Shown here: positions 25,101 to 36,123 of the stretch, one piece after another
How the letters are laid out: the number at the start of each line of letters is the position of its first letter
How positions within the stretch are numbered: the stretch's first letter is position 1
DNA from: Erigeron canadensis
Lineage: Eukaryota; Streptophyta; Magnoliopsida; Asterales; Asteraceae
Direction of reading: 5' to 3'
Length of the DNA stretch: 64,000 nucleotides
Assembly: GCF_010389155.1 (NCBI RefSeq)
Contig: NC_057769.1
Span: 7,626,735 to 7,690,734 of the forward strand
Notes under the pieces: model-generated
Seen by the model: the letters and a program-made list of their open reading frames with translations, nothing else
The model's database searches: none
What the model was told of the DNA's origin: nothing
Position numbers and translations under genes: made by a program

Positions 25101-27997
25101 AGACTTCTAACCTAACTTGTTCACCAAGTTACTAATAATAATTATCATCTCTTAACCAGCCCTAAACTCCTGGGCCATTAGTCCCATCTTCTCCTTACGA
25201 CCCTCTGATTCATATCATTACTCCCGCCCCCAAAAAACACCTTGTCCTCAAGGTGTTGGTTGGAAAGAGTTGTTATTTCCGGATCCCATGTTTTGATGTG
25301 TAATGTTGCCAGTTGTAGACTATAGGAATGTAGCAGAATAGAACCCATAGCATTGCTTCCAGTTTTGAATTTGAAGTCATACATGGCTGCAATCTGTTGA
25401 AGTGAAATAAATCCACCCCGAGCAACAACATAATCAGATTGAACCAGCAAGAAAGGCTTATCTGCCATCTTCTCAGGCTGCTTGCTGATGTCTTCCAATG
25501 TAGTATGATCAGGCTCCGTGTTTCTTCTAAAAACAACTTTCTTATTATGTTCTTTAGAATCTGTTCCCTTCAATGTCAAATAGCCCAGAACTGAACCTGC
25601 CATCCATACTCTCTGGATTAATAAATTATTCCTTCTCAGCCTTTTCATCCTCTTGTTGCAGTTTCTTTTCAACCACTGTAGGTTTAATAGAAGCATTATT
25701 AAACTGATCTTCACCCTCTTCATACTCTGCATTCTTTACACGTATCTCTTCCCTAAATTCCCTCACACAAATCAAAGCCTGTTCTATGTTAACCAATATG
25801 GCAGCCACCTTTTGCTGAGCATCGAGATCAATAACCATACGCGCCATAATACCCACAAGTTGCAGAATCCAAAGTTCTGATACCAATTGATGTGTAACAG
25901 ACCAGGAAACAGCAACAAGTAGACAAATAACACAAACAAATCGGCTGTTAAAATAGATAAACAGGAGTTGGAGCTCCTGTAACTCCCTAAGTCTGAATCA
26001 GACAATAATAATAATCTCCAATACCTAGAACCGTGGCCTATGGCCTTATTTTAATAAATAAGACTTCTAACCTAACTTGTTCACCAAGTTACTAATAATA
26101 TTAATCATATCTTATCCGGCCCTAAACTCCTGGGCCATTAGGCCCATCTCCTTCTTACGACCCTCTGATTCATATCAGATACCAAAGTAAGTTCTACTAT
26201 TTTCACCTACATGATCATTGTGAATGCCATGGAGGACTGTCCGGACATTGCTATAAACAAGTTGACTGTTATATATTTTTTGAGTAGTTTAGAAATTGAA
26301 AGAAACAATATGGAGAGCCTTAGCGGATTGTGGCCTTCAAGCTTGAGTGATGTTTTTCTTAGGTTGAGTTTATGTAGCTGTTATTTGTCAATGGAACTCA
26401 TTTGATATATAGGTGGCAAAATGTGGACGGTCACGAGGGTTGGGAATAGGTGAAGATGTGTTCAGATTAATGTCGGGTAAACATTATGGGCAGAATAATT
26501 TGAGCCACATATACTTTTCTCCATATCTTTAATTTTATCAAGTAGTAACACAATATATATGATCAAGCAAGAAATTTAAGTTATATATATAAGTGACACA
26601 ATTTTTAGGTGGTGGTTAATATTTGAGGGTCCACTTTTGGTGACTCTTGGAGTCTTACACTATTGGACCTGGATATGGCAAGTGAGGTTCAGCTAACGGG
26701 TTAAGACAACTTCTGGTCAAAATGGGTAATGTTTTAGGACGGGCCAGGTTGGGTTGACCTAAAACAATTTTTATGTCTATTTTTTCAAGTCTTAAATAAT
26801 TAATTCATAAATTATTTATATTTTGAGTAAGATGATTTTGAAGTTTGTTTGCACTGGTAAAAACTAGTTGGACAACCTCCAACTCATTTGATCCGATGGA
26901 TTTGTAGCTTCCTTTTTGACCCATGAGATATTCAAGTAATGTCCAAATCTACCTATTACAGGTAAATGGTTAAAACTGTCATTTTGACCAGTTTTCTCTT
27001 ACCTATATATTTTATACTGCATGTTGGACACTTCATATGTAAATCCAAACTCTGATCTAACCACTTTCATATAATATACGAGTTAAAACTAACATGTTTT
27101 CTATTAGTAAACCTTTAATAAGAAGTAGCAAATGTGAGGTCAGCCTGACTGGGAAAATGGTCAAAAAGGGTTCAGGTCAATTCAGATAATTTTGGTATGT
27201 CGAGTTTGGTCGACCTGCAAACACTGCTTTTTGTTATATTTAATTTGGATCATGCTTTGAAAATACTAAAGTGACACTATTATAATTTTAAATTTGAAAT
27301 ACTGTAATATAGGAGGTTGTATGAATTAACAATACGCCTTTGGCGACCTGCGAGTCATTTGATTCGTTCCAGTTTAGCTAATTTTCTAATTCCTCTGTAG
27401 CTAATTTTCTAGATCGTATTTAGATCATTGTCTAATTCCTTTATAACTGAATTTAGTTCAGCCCATCTACAAGTATTTGGGTCAGTACCATTCTACATCT
27501 ATCCAAAGATCTTTAAACTATAAATATTTAAGTTATTTCTTCAACTCAAATATGTAATTTCCTGGTAGGTTCTGCCTGATGACATTCGTAAGGCACTAAT
27601 GCTGGTGGTCAATTGCTGCATGGAGCGAGATTATTTAGCTGCAATGGATCATTACATCAGAATGGCAATAGGGAACGCACCCTGGCCTATTGGTGTTACT
27701 ATGGTTGGTATTCACGAACGTTCGGCTCGTGAGAAAATTTACACCAATAGTGTTGCACATGTCATGAACGACGAAACAACCCGGAAGTACTTGCAATCAG
27801 TCAAGAGGTTGATGACGTTTTGTCAAAGGCGTTATCCAACAATGCCTTCAAAAGCGGTGGAGTTTAATAGTTTAGCAAATGGTAGCGATTTGCAGGCTTT
27901 GTTGGCAGAAGAGAGGAGGAATGCAGCAGGCGGAAGCCAGCAACAGCAGCAGCAGGAAGATCGGCTTCTATTGATGCCAGCTCCAAGGGACGACTAG
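22137..27997 (+). CDS. PRP18: pre-mRNA-splicing factor 18 (PRP18)
   Basis: Two exons, 22137-22934 and 27569-27997, joined in phase 0 (CRKK|VLPDD) into 408 residues; plant PRP18 is about this long. An SFM/PRP4-type region (residues ~95-130: QEVIRRLRLLKQPVTVFGE, then DDDRLDRLKHVL) precedes an acidic Lys/Glu/Gly linker. The PRP18 domain starts near residue 215 (EDKILVFFKKLLIEWNQEL) and continues through FKQCARYLNPLFKFC into exon 2, including the conserved loop GNAPWPIGVTMVGIHERSAR. PRP18 acts in the spliceosome at the second catalytic step. A short poly-Gln tract sits near the C-terminus. The 4.6-kb intron cuts the conserved domain; besides the LTR element (24929-26177) it holds a degenerate hAT-like GGGTCAA-rich stretch at ~26640-27230. 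22935-24800 shows no feature. Confidence 0.93.
24929..26177 (-). mobile_element. internally deleted Ty3/gypsy-type LTR element in the PRP18 intron
   Basis: Two LTRs (24929-25217 and 25888-26177, ~290 bp, TG...CA ends TGATGTGTAA and CATATCA) and a perfect 5-bp target duplication GATAC (24924-24928, 26178-26182). On the minus strand the 5' LTR is followed by a Met-tRNA-type primer site (TTGGTATCAGAA) and a gag-like start (MARMVIDLDAQQKVAAI, ending near 25626). Just before the 3' LTR is a polypurine tract (GGGGGCGGGAG). Between them an overlapping frame ends LSNQHLEDKVFFGGGSND, like the pol C-terminus of plant gypsy elements. Most of gag-pol is gone; the gag and pol remnants lie in different frames. 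It is antisense to PRP18. The flanks also carry an older ~75-bp duplication (ACTATTTTCACCTAC). Confidence 0.9.
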
Positions 27998-28064
27998 CCA
28001 TTAAATCCGCGTGTTTACTGGAGTTGATTTCTTGTCTGGTCTTGAAAATTGTTTCCTGTAACTT

Positions 28065-29036
28065 GGACTTATATAGAGTTTTTTTTCCAAACTAGTGTAA
28101 TGGATAAAAGTATTTACCAAATTAGTATAGTTTTAAAAATATTTACCAAACTTGTATAATTTCTAAAATGTTCAATTGTTTGAAATGCCTCCAAACTATT
28201 ACTTGTATTATGTATTTAGCAGTAAAAACAAAAAATGCAGTAATGTATTTTAGAGTTCAATTTCTCTTGTATCAACTTTAATCTCAGCATATACATCAAA
28301 CTTTCAAATATATAGTGACACATGCCATGGCTGAGTAATTCTGAAGAGCAATACGGATCTGCAAATCGAAGCAAGTTAACGCATTTGTAAAGGATTTTTC
28401 TCATTCTCAGCATTACACCTTAAGAATTTCCTTAGCCAAGATGACCTTGGGTATTTTCTCTACAAAATAGCAAGTCTGTAAAGTGTGTTATTGGGTAATG
28501 CGTATTTGTATCCATAGCTAACGTACTAGTACAAATAACAAAAATTCCATAGATACATTAGCAACGCCATATATACATTAGCAACCTAAAAATTCAATAC
28601 ATCAAGTTAACATCTCAGCCCACGAGTGACCTTAATTGCGATTTATCTACAAATTATTTGAGCATTAAAGTCGAGCCAAAACTAACAGGCCGACCAATAT
28701 AAAAATCAAAGAATCATGCAGACCTTATTAAACTTAATTGAGGCAAAAGTAGTTTTTTCATTGGAGTCATGAATAAGTTTCTGCATTGTTACCTCATCCG
28801 TATGTGTAAATACTCCAGTCTATGCTCCTCGCCCAGTCACCCAAGCCCCTAGTTATTCGTGATGATTTTAGAAGTAATTTGTTGCAATCGAAAGAAAAGA
28901 AGCACAGGAAAGCTGTTTAATAATCAATGATTCTAAAAATTATACTAATTTGATAAAAATTTTTGAAACTATACTAGTTTGGTAAACAAGTTTATATAAT
29001 ACACTATTTTAGAAAGAAAAAAACTCGACTTATATA
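28065..29036. mobile_element. MITE-like element with long inverted repeats after PRP18
   Basis: Left arm 28065-28180 and right arm 28925-29036 are inverted copies. CCAAACTAGTGTAATGG, ACCAAATTAGTATAG and ACCAAACTTGTATAAT on the left match TCTAAAATAGTGTATTAT, ACCAAACTAGTATAG and ATCAAATTAGTATAATT on the other strand. Ends are approximate and the target duplication is unresolved. It starts ~70 bp after the PRP18 stop, so it probably lies in the 3' UTR or just beyond. No coding capacity. Confidence 0.6.
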
Positions 29037-29154
29037 TGTCATTCTATGAAATTTTATAAACTTCTCTCTAACTTAAGGTTCGAGAATGGAGAATTCCTCG
29101 TATAAACAGTAGACTGCTGATGTTTTCTATTTTTGTTATTGTATTTTATTTTAT

Positions 29155-29346
29155 GGGGAAAGGTTAGGTAAAACGTGCAGTACCTATCTTAGGTAAAACA
29201 GGGGGAATTATGTAAAATTCAAGGGGAGGTTATGTAAAATTCAAGGGGACTATGTATGTTTATAAAATTCAAAGGTTTAATTTGTAATTTTTTTTAAGTA
29301 GCAGCACCTAAGCTTAAATAAAGTCTGCAGTACGGATTATTTTCCC
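29155..29346. mobile_element. short MITE with 10-bp target duplication
   Basis: 192 bp, starting GGGGAAAGGTTAGG and ending ATTATTTTCCC. It is flanked by TTTATTTTAT on both sides (29145-29154 and 29347-29356). Ends GGGGAAA/TTTTCCC and partly complementary ACGTGCAGTACC / AGTCTGCAGTAC suggest a Mutator-type MITE. The interior repeats AATTCAAGGGGA. Confidence 0.75.
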
Positions 29347-29356
29347 TTTATTTTAT

Positions 29357-30180
29357 CAGCTACTCTTACATTCAAGATTGTAAAGCGTTGTATATGATAG
29401 ATTGGAGACTATATTTTAAAGGCGGTTATTTTAATATATCCCACTTTACTTTCTGATAACCATAACGTGATTACTAAGAAAATTTAACAAAAAATTATAG
29501 CAGTACAATTCTTTATTAGCTTTGTAACGATGGCGATAAATCACCTTTCTCCTTGTTGCCAATCACTACTAGAAAATCTAGGTGCTTCCCCTTTTGTGGT
29601 TTCTCTCTTTTACACCAATGACCACTATTGGAGCTTGGATGACCGTCCTGATCATTAAATCCGTTAGAAGCTATAGTATAAATCACCTAAAGAATATCTC
29701 TAACCGACACAAAATCAAAAAATATTTGTCGTTTTGCAGTGATATTAATGCTATCTTTGTAATTTTTGTAGATTACAACTTTGTGGGTAAATTAATAAAA
29801 TTATTGCTCCATAGCAGATTATGTGCTACGTCAGCTCAAAATAGATAATACTATATTTTTATTTTCCCAACAAGTGAGACAGAGAAAAAATGTTTAATAG
29901 CAAATAAAAGTTAATAAAACTTAAAACCTAACGAAAAGATTATCAATAGCAGATAATATGCTACTTCAACTCAAAACCAATAGTCGGATTATTAATAAGT
30001 TGGACCAAACTAGTGATTTAGGTTTTGAATAAGTTCAGTTCAGATCATTTAATTAGCTTGGATAAACTGGATCAACCAAACCATTAAAAACGGGTTCGAT
30101 TTGGATTGATTTGATGGTTTTGAAATCTTACTTCAGTATATAAAAACTGGTATCTAAAAGTATTCAATGTACTTAATGAA
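29357..30180. other. intergenic, no gene seen
   Basis: AT-rich sequence. A ~25-bp phrase (ATAGCAGATTATGTGCTAC-like) recurs near 29812 and 29946. Open frames are unrecognisable. Confidence 0.5.
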
Positions 30181-30400
30181 TTTTTTTTTCCGAACATTAA
30201 GTCAGGACATGATATCAGAAAAATCTTACCGTATAATGGTAAAGTCTTGCACGTAACATAGACAACGAGATGTTGACTATAGACTGTTACAAGTATTCGG
30301 AGGAAAAACTCAAAAACTTGTCATCCTTAAGGATCGAACTCATAACTTTGGGTTAAAAAAGAAGTTATCGAGGTAAATTACTGATCAAACCATTGGCCAA
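30181..30400 (-). mobile_element. probable SINE, minus strand
   Basis: On the minus strand there is a B-box-like GAGTTCGATCC about 65 bp from the putative head and a terminal A run (T run at 30181-30189 on the plus strand). The layout matches the SINE near 6.2 kb. Target duplication not identified. Confidence 0.45.
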
Positions 30401-30875
30401 TACGGTTTATTTTTAGAGGTAAATGCAAGGTTTAAATTGGCTTATACGACTTATTTATAGAGGTAAATCACTAACTCGCTTTTGATTTTGGCTATTGAAA
30501 CAATATCATACTTTTTAAACGGATCAAACCATCCCAATTACATTGATTTGGATGGTTTGGTTGGTTTTGAAATATCGATGAACACCCTTTATATTTGAGT
30601 CGTTTTATTGGGATCCGACCTTTTTCTGTTGTCTCTTTGACAAAATTGTTGTTATTGTTTTCGATGATTACCCCTTTATTATATGGGTACTATTAAACAG
30701 TCGTCCATCACCACAACGTTGCCGTCACAAACACTGTCGTATTACCCGGTACCGTGCCAGGATAACAAAAATACAAAACAAAATCACCTATGAGTTCTCA
30801 ACATACAAGCAACAAGAACAATAAAAATTAACTTCACCGGAGAACACAACACAACACACAAAAAAACACAGAAGA
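30401..30875. other. FAP1 promoter region
   Basis: 475 bp before the FAP1 ATG. AGAGGTAAAT repeats (30416, 30458) lie at the edge of the SINE. The ~100 bp before the ATG is CA-rich and looks like a 5' leader. No clear TATA box. Confidence 0.4.
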
Positions 30876-33689
30876 ATGGTCTCATTCCGATTCCCACTCT
30901 CCTTCTCCAACCCTGCCACAACCACCACTCCACACTTCCCTTCCAACCCTTTCTCAACAATCGCCGTCTCCGTCGCTGTCTCCGCCGCAGTCGGCGCCGG
31001 CATTTCCGCCGCCATTTCCACCTCTCAAAACCCAATCAACTCCTTCCTTTCCAATTTCCAACCATCTTCTCATCTTTTCGGCTCGCTGTCACTCTCCGAC
31101 GCCCCCATCGTTACGGAATCGAAAACCGGGGTTTTGTTTCCAGCAGCCCTGAAGGATTCTCAGAGCCTTTTGGGAATTGGGTTGAGAAAAAAAGCTGTGT
31201 TTGGTATTAAAAACATCGATGTTTACGCCTTCGGTAATATATATATATATAAACTATCTGTATCTATACATTTGCAATTTTGTTAGTATAAAAAATATGC
31301 AATTCTTTTTTGCCCCTAAATTAGCTGAAATCCATAATCATGACCATATTGAATGAAACAATCAAAACTGATTAAACTAGTGAGAACACTTAAAAACTTC
31401 ATTTTGATGTATTAAAAGTCCATAAAACTAACATAGTGTATAACTAATTATCATTATTTAAGTGTTTAACAACACATTGATCCGCCAAAATTGAGAATAT
31501 CACGTTTTTTTGTTTTGTGCATCCAATGGATGCATATTCATCAAAAAACGTTTCTCGATTTTGACGGATCAATGTGTTATTAAACACTTAAATAATGATA
31601 ATTAGTTTTACACTATGTTAGTTTTATGGACTTTTCATACATCAAAATGAAGTTTTTAAGTGTTCTCTGTTCACATTTTAACGATGGATGACTCTTTGTA
31701 ATATTTATCTATAAAGTTTGGCTCTTCAAAGGCATATGGACTCTGAAATATACATACTTATGTTGTTTGTATTTACAGTCACAATTTTCTTCTAGAACAG
31801 AACTCATAAATAAATCTATAAAGTTTGATATGATTGGCAATTTGAAATTGTTTAGGTGTATATGCGGATGATAACGATCTCAAGAACTTTTTAAGTGAGA
31901 AATACGATACGCTCTCAGCTACTGAACTGAAGCAAAAGGATGTCACTCAAGATTTGATGGATAGTGATGTAAGTGTTACTGTTAGGCTGCAGATAGTGTA
32001 CGGAAAACTTAGCATTCGTTCTGTTCGTAATGCATTTGAAGATTCTGTGGGAAGTAGGTTAAAGAAGTTTGGAGGATCTGAAAACAAAGAGTTACTTCAA
32101 AAGTAAGCCATTCTTTCAGTCACTTCTACTAATGTTGATGCCATTATTTATCCACTCAACGGGTCAGTTTGAGATGTATTAGCTTGAAATGGGTCAACTG
32201 GGTTATAAAAAAAAATCACTAGACTCATCATCAGTGTCATGTATGATACCTTGTAAGCTTGATGATTCCTTCTCCTTCCTATTGAAAATGAGCGAATATT
32301 GGTATGTTCACTGCTTATAATGTTCGATTTTTCAAAATTTTGTGCTTCAGAAAGATCTCTTTGATGCTTCTAACTTTGCAAGTTAAGATGTTATTTATTC
32401 TTTCTATAAGCTTATTTTGCAACTTTTATTCCTTGACATATGCTCTGATCTTTGTAAGTGTATTCTTTGAAATATGTTTTGTGAATAGTTCGCTTCTTTA
32501 ATAGGCTATTTCTTTCTGATTATGAAATGTAGAGGTGAAAATTTCAAAACATATACCTAAAAGTGGCTTTATCCCAAAATCTCACTAGGTTAAACGGGTT
32601 TTATGTGTCAATCCAAACGGCCAAAAGCCGCCTAAAAGAGTATTAAAACCTTACAACCTTTGAGATCGTTTTATTAGTAAAAAAATAGGTTTCCATTTTA
32701 ATAGAATAGTTTCTGTAATCATGTACTATAATACATTAGTCAATAAAAATTCATAAAACACCTATAACTCTAGAAGTTCTGTCATGTCAATGTTACAGGA
32801 TAAATATTTCCAGAGAAATTACATGTTTTGACCTAGTACCTTACCAGCCTAGCAAACGAACTTTCTCAACACTCCAAAAATAAATTTTAAGGGAATACTC
32901 ATATGCTGAAAGACTTGTATGTTAAAAGCTGTTTATGTTTATGACAGGTTCACTTCTCAGTTTAGTGATGAATACAAGATTCCTCGTGGATCTATAATAG
33001 ACCTCTCCAAGGAAAAGGGATACGTGCTTCGGACAACTAGTAAGTGTACACATTTTAATCTTATAACCGGAGACAATTTGTTTTTCTATGCTTCCTATAT
33101 TTTCAGTTACTTGTTCTTTTCATAACATATATATCAGAAACATATCTTATTTTGTTATGGTTTTAAGAAACTAGGTTGTCGTTCATCTTTTCATGAAACT
33201 CAATGAAGTTGATTATACTGGGAAAAACTATCATTTTCTATTGCTGCAAAAATAATGCAATAAAGAAAAGGACAGTTGAGTTTGCACGAACGCAAACGAG
33301 TAATTACGCATGTTTCAAGCTTGGTTGAATTCTTTTCAATGGACTACTTGATATAATAAAGCAAGTGTCGAAAAAAAAAAAAGGGGGGGGGGGGGGGGGG
33401 TGGGACGTAATTAATAGTTTTTGGAACAAAAATACTAAGTTGTAATTTTAAGGGCGTTTTGAAAATGTTACTTCATATGAAAGATGCATTGGTTCTTATT
33501 GTGTAGTATGAAACTCTATATTAATTGTTTTGTGGTTCTTATTGTGTAGTTGATGGCAAGGAGGTTGGAAGTGTCCAAAGTCCACTCTTATGTCGCTCCA
33601 TTTTGGATTTATATATTGGTGACGAACCTTTTGACTCGAAAGCAAAAGAAGATATTGACCTTAAGTTGGTTTCCTCCATTACAAAGTAA
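30876..33689 (+). CDS. FAP1: chalcone-isomerase-fold fatty-acid-binding protein (FAP1-like), plastid
   Basis: Four exons (30876-31233, 31856-32102, 32948-33039, 33550-33689), 837 nt, 278 residues, stop TAA. The first ~60 residues are Ser/Pro/Thr-rich with few acidic residues and a hydrophobic Ala/Val stretch, as in a chloroplast transit peptide. The mature part has the FAP1 blocks LGIGLRKKAVFGIKNIDVYA, RLQIVYGKLSIRSVRNAFED, SRLKKFGGSENKELLQ, then EYKIPRGSIIDLS and LLCRSILDLYIGDEPFDSKA. Arabidopsis FAP1 binds fatty acids in the plastid and shares the chalcone isomerase fold without catalysing that reaction. The RLQIVYGK-SIRS-RNAF motif is typical of the FAP group. Intron 1 carries a ~290-bp foldback; intron 3 has an A12G18 run. 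Confidence 0.92.
31380..31669. repeat. foldback/palindromic MITE in FAP1 intron 1
   Basis: Left arm 31382-31510 (GAGAACACTTAAAAACTTC...) and right arm ~31540-31667 are inverted copies with only a handful of mismatches over ~128 bp, joined by a ~30-bp loop around TGCATCCAATGGATGCA. No coding capacity. In the pre-mRNA it would fold into one long hairpin. Confidence 0.9.
33371..33404 (+). repeat. A12-G18 homopolymer junction
   Basis: Twelve A followed by eighteen G, then TGGG, inside FAP1 intron 3. It could form a G-quadruplex. Length is unreliable in short-read assemblies. Confidence 0.9.
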
Positions 33690-34172
33690 AATTTTCTATC
33701 GGATGATATCGGCAAGTACCTAAATCGTGACGCGAGTGAGTGGATATTGTGTATGCGAATATGTATAATAAATTAACTAATAATGAAAGTTTGTACAAGA
33801 TACATTGGTGGTGGTTTATCTTTCACGAATGTGAATGACCAAACTACTTATCGACGCATGTTGTTTGTTATTGCTTGTTGTGAATCAAAAATCACTATCA
33901 TATGATATGACCACCACCAAGTTGTCTAAAAAGGGAAATTTACCCGTCAAACCCATACATCTGATAGGATAGCATGTAACACGAAACAATGGGTTAAAAA
34001 GTGAGGACATGTTACTATGTTGGTTACACAAGAAGTTCACTTTCAACCAAATGCACAAATACATAGCTCATGTAGATGACATGATAATGGTAGAGTTGCA
34101 CATCGCATAAACGTGTACCTCAATCGCTCATTTCTACCAACTTTTCATTACTTCAACAAACCCCTACTCAAC
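33690..34172. other. spacer between FAP1 and phytocyanin gene 1
   Basis: 483 bp between the FAP1 stop and the chosen phytocyanin start. Holds the FAP1 3' UTR and the phytocyanin promoter; no distinct motif chosen. Confidence 0.5.
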
Positions 34173-34946
34173 ATGACCATGTGGAAGGTTAGAATGATGT
34201 CTCGTTTGCTGTTGATAATGATAATCAAAGGTGTCCTCATGAAGGTGGTGATGGGGACGGTGTATACCGTTGGTGACTCTCAAGGTTGGGCGATTCTTGT
34301 TAATTCAGATTACACCACTTGGACATCTTCAAAGAGGTTTCGGGTTGGTGACACTCTCTGTAAGTATCCTTTGTTTTACCATTACTATTGCTTAATCATT
34401 GTAAAAATTGTGTGCAGTAATTGATATTAGTAAGTTTGTAACAACAATACATAGATGTTTTGTAGTGGTTCATTCAAGTATGAAGCTAAAAATACAATAA
34501 AATATTGAATTGGTAATGCTTGGCTTTAAAAAGATTTACATCTGCAAAATGCAGTGTTCCATTACCATCCAGGCAGTCACAATGTAATCCAAGTGAACCG
34601 GTATAATTACCGGTCATGCAACACAAGTGCACCATGGAAAACCTTTGGAACCGGCAATGACTCCTTCAACATCAAGGCACCAGGTCATTACTACTTCAGT
34701 TGTAGCTTTCCTGGTCACTGTGAGGCTGGCCAGAAGCTCAATGTTAGAGTCCTCAAGAAGTATTCTCTAATCACCTCTGAACATAAGAACGTTTCATCGA
34801 CCACCTCGACAGACTTGCCAAAAACAGACGCAATGGCACCAACGTCGGTTGCACAATTCGTAACCGGCTATAATTTCTTTCTTGGGGTGCTTGTTGTTAT
34901 GTCCACACTTTATTTATGCAGCAATATGGGTTGCTTAATTATATAA
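34173..34946 (+). CDS. stellacyanin-like phytocyanin (no proline-rich tail)
   Basis: Two exons, 34173-34359 and 34555-34946, with the intron at the position usual for phytocyanins (after VGDTL). Several Met codons precede the hydrophobic signal peptide (RLLLIMIIKGVLMKVVMG); 34173 is chosen because it leaves a normal-length leader, but 34179 or 34194 are possible. The copper domain shows ligands His in SHNVIQV, Cys in YFSCSF, His in FPGHCE and Gln in AGQKL. Gln as fourth ligand marks the stellacyanin type. CN and HC cysteines can form the usual disulfide. After the domain comes a short Ser/Thr linker and a hydrophobic C-terminus (FFLGVLVVMSTLYLC) that could be a GPI signal. It lacks the Pro-rich cell-wall region of its paralog at 43455. 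Likely extracellular, membrane-anchored. Confidence 0.87.
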
Positions 34947-36123
34947 CTTGTATTGTTTTTGTTATGGTGTTTTAGTGTACTTATGTTTATGATGTTTTAA
35001 TATGAATTGAAGCATATTTTTGGCATATTGCACCTAAAATACATTCGTCTTTCAAGTTCTAACAATTAAGGATGTTGGTTAGAAGAAGTTTGTGAAAAGT
35101 GTGTGGTGATCTGTTGACGGTTCCCTTAATGTAGCGAGTCGATCAGAGCCTGGTTTACACAACCAGACAAGTGATTGATGTAGTGTGTTGTTTATGGTGA
35201 TCAGAATAAGTTAGGGGATTATGTGTGGTTTTCGACCTATATTTACAGGGGTTGTGGAAGAGTGTCGTAGCTTCTATATATATAGGTTTAAGGTTTTTAA
35301 TCCGGATTAAGAACCTCATGAGGCCCATGCTGGAGGTGGTTCTCCATCACTTTTAACCGAGTGTGTGCAGAAATGTACAATACAAGAATGATCTTCTTTA
35401 TGTAAAAATATCCAAAAAATGTAGGTAAATATGATTTGATGTGATAACTACGGATCAATGAATCAAAAGCAGTAATAGGTAAATAAACCTTGATGTGTTA
35501 TCAGATTTCTTCAACAAAACCCAAAATCAAAGAGTACTTACAACTAAAATATAGGATGAACAAATTGAGATCAAAGTTACTCAAAATCAAGCACGATAAA
35601 TTTCAATTTCATGGTGTCCATTCTTGCTTACACATCTTTGCGATGACTGCTGAGTAGTAGGAAAGAGTCCCTAAATCCTTTTGACCGGTATCATCTAACA
35701 TCTAATCTAAAATCTAATCTATCAGTTAAGATTCAAATTAATATATCTCCAATCTACTCATGATTCATGTGAGTTTAACAACACAATGGAATTGAAGCAA
35801 CCTGATTTCTCTGTCTCCAAAATGTTATAGCTGCTACATTTGACACCTGCACGCAAACCTTAAAGTTGCATATGACCAACAATCGGAAGATCTTGTCTTT
35901 AAAAATGTAACGGACCTACGTAAGACTCTGTATAGCTTAAAGTCCAACTATATAAAGGCTATTGTGTCGGCTATCTCTAACATTCTTTGCGCATTCTAAA
36001 TTATAATGTGTTATCAGTTTCATCATTCATTAGTCATAAAAAAACCTAAAGTACGGTCCTGATTTGCTAAAGATTTAAAACTTCAGTTGACTCAGTAACT
36101 TCTTCTTTCTTGGGTTCGTGCTT
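34947..36123. other. intergenic, no gene seen
   Basis: 1.2 kb with 3' ends of the phytocyanin (+) and F-box (-) genes facing each other. The 35100-35360 part is less AT-rich and may be an old LTR piece, but no boundaries were found. Confidence 0.45.
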
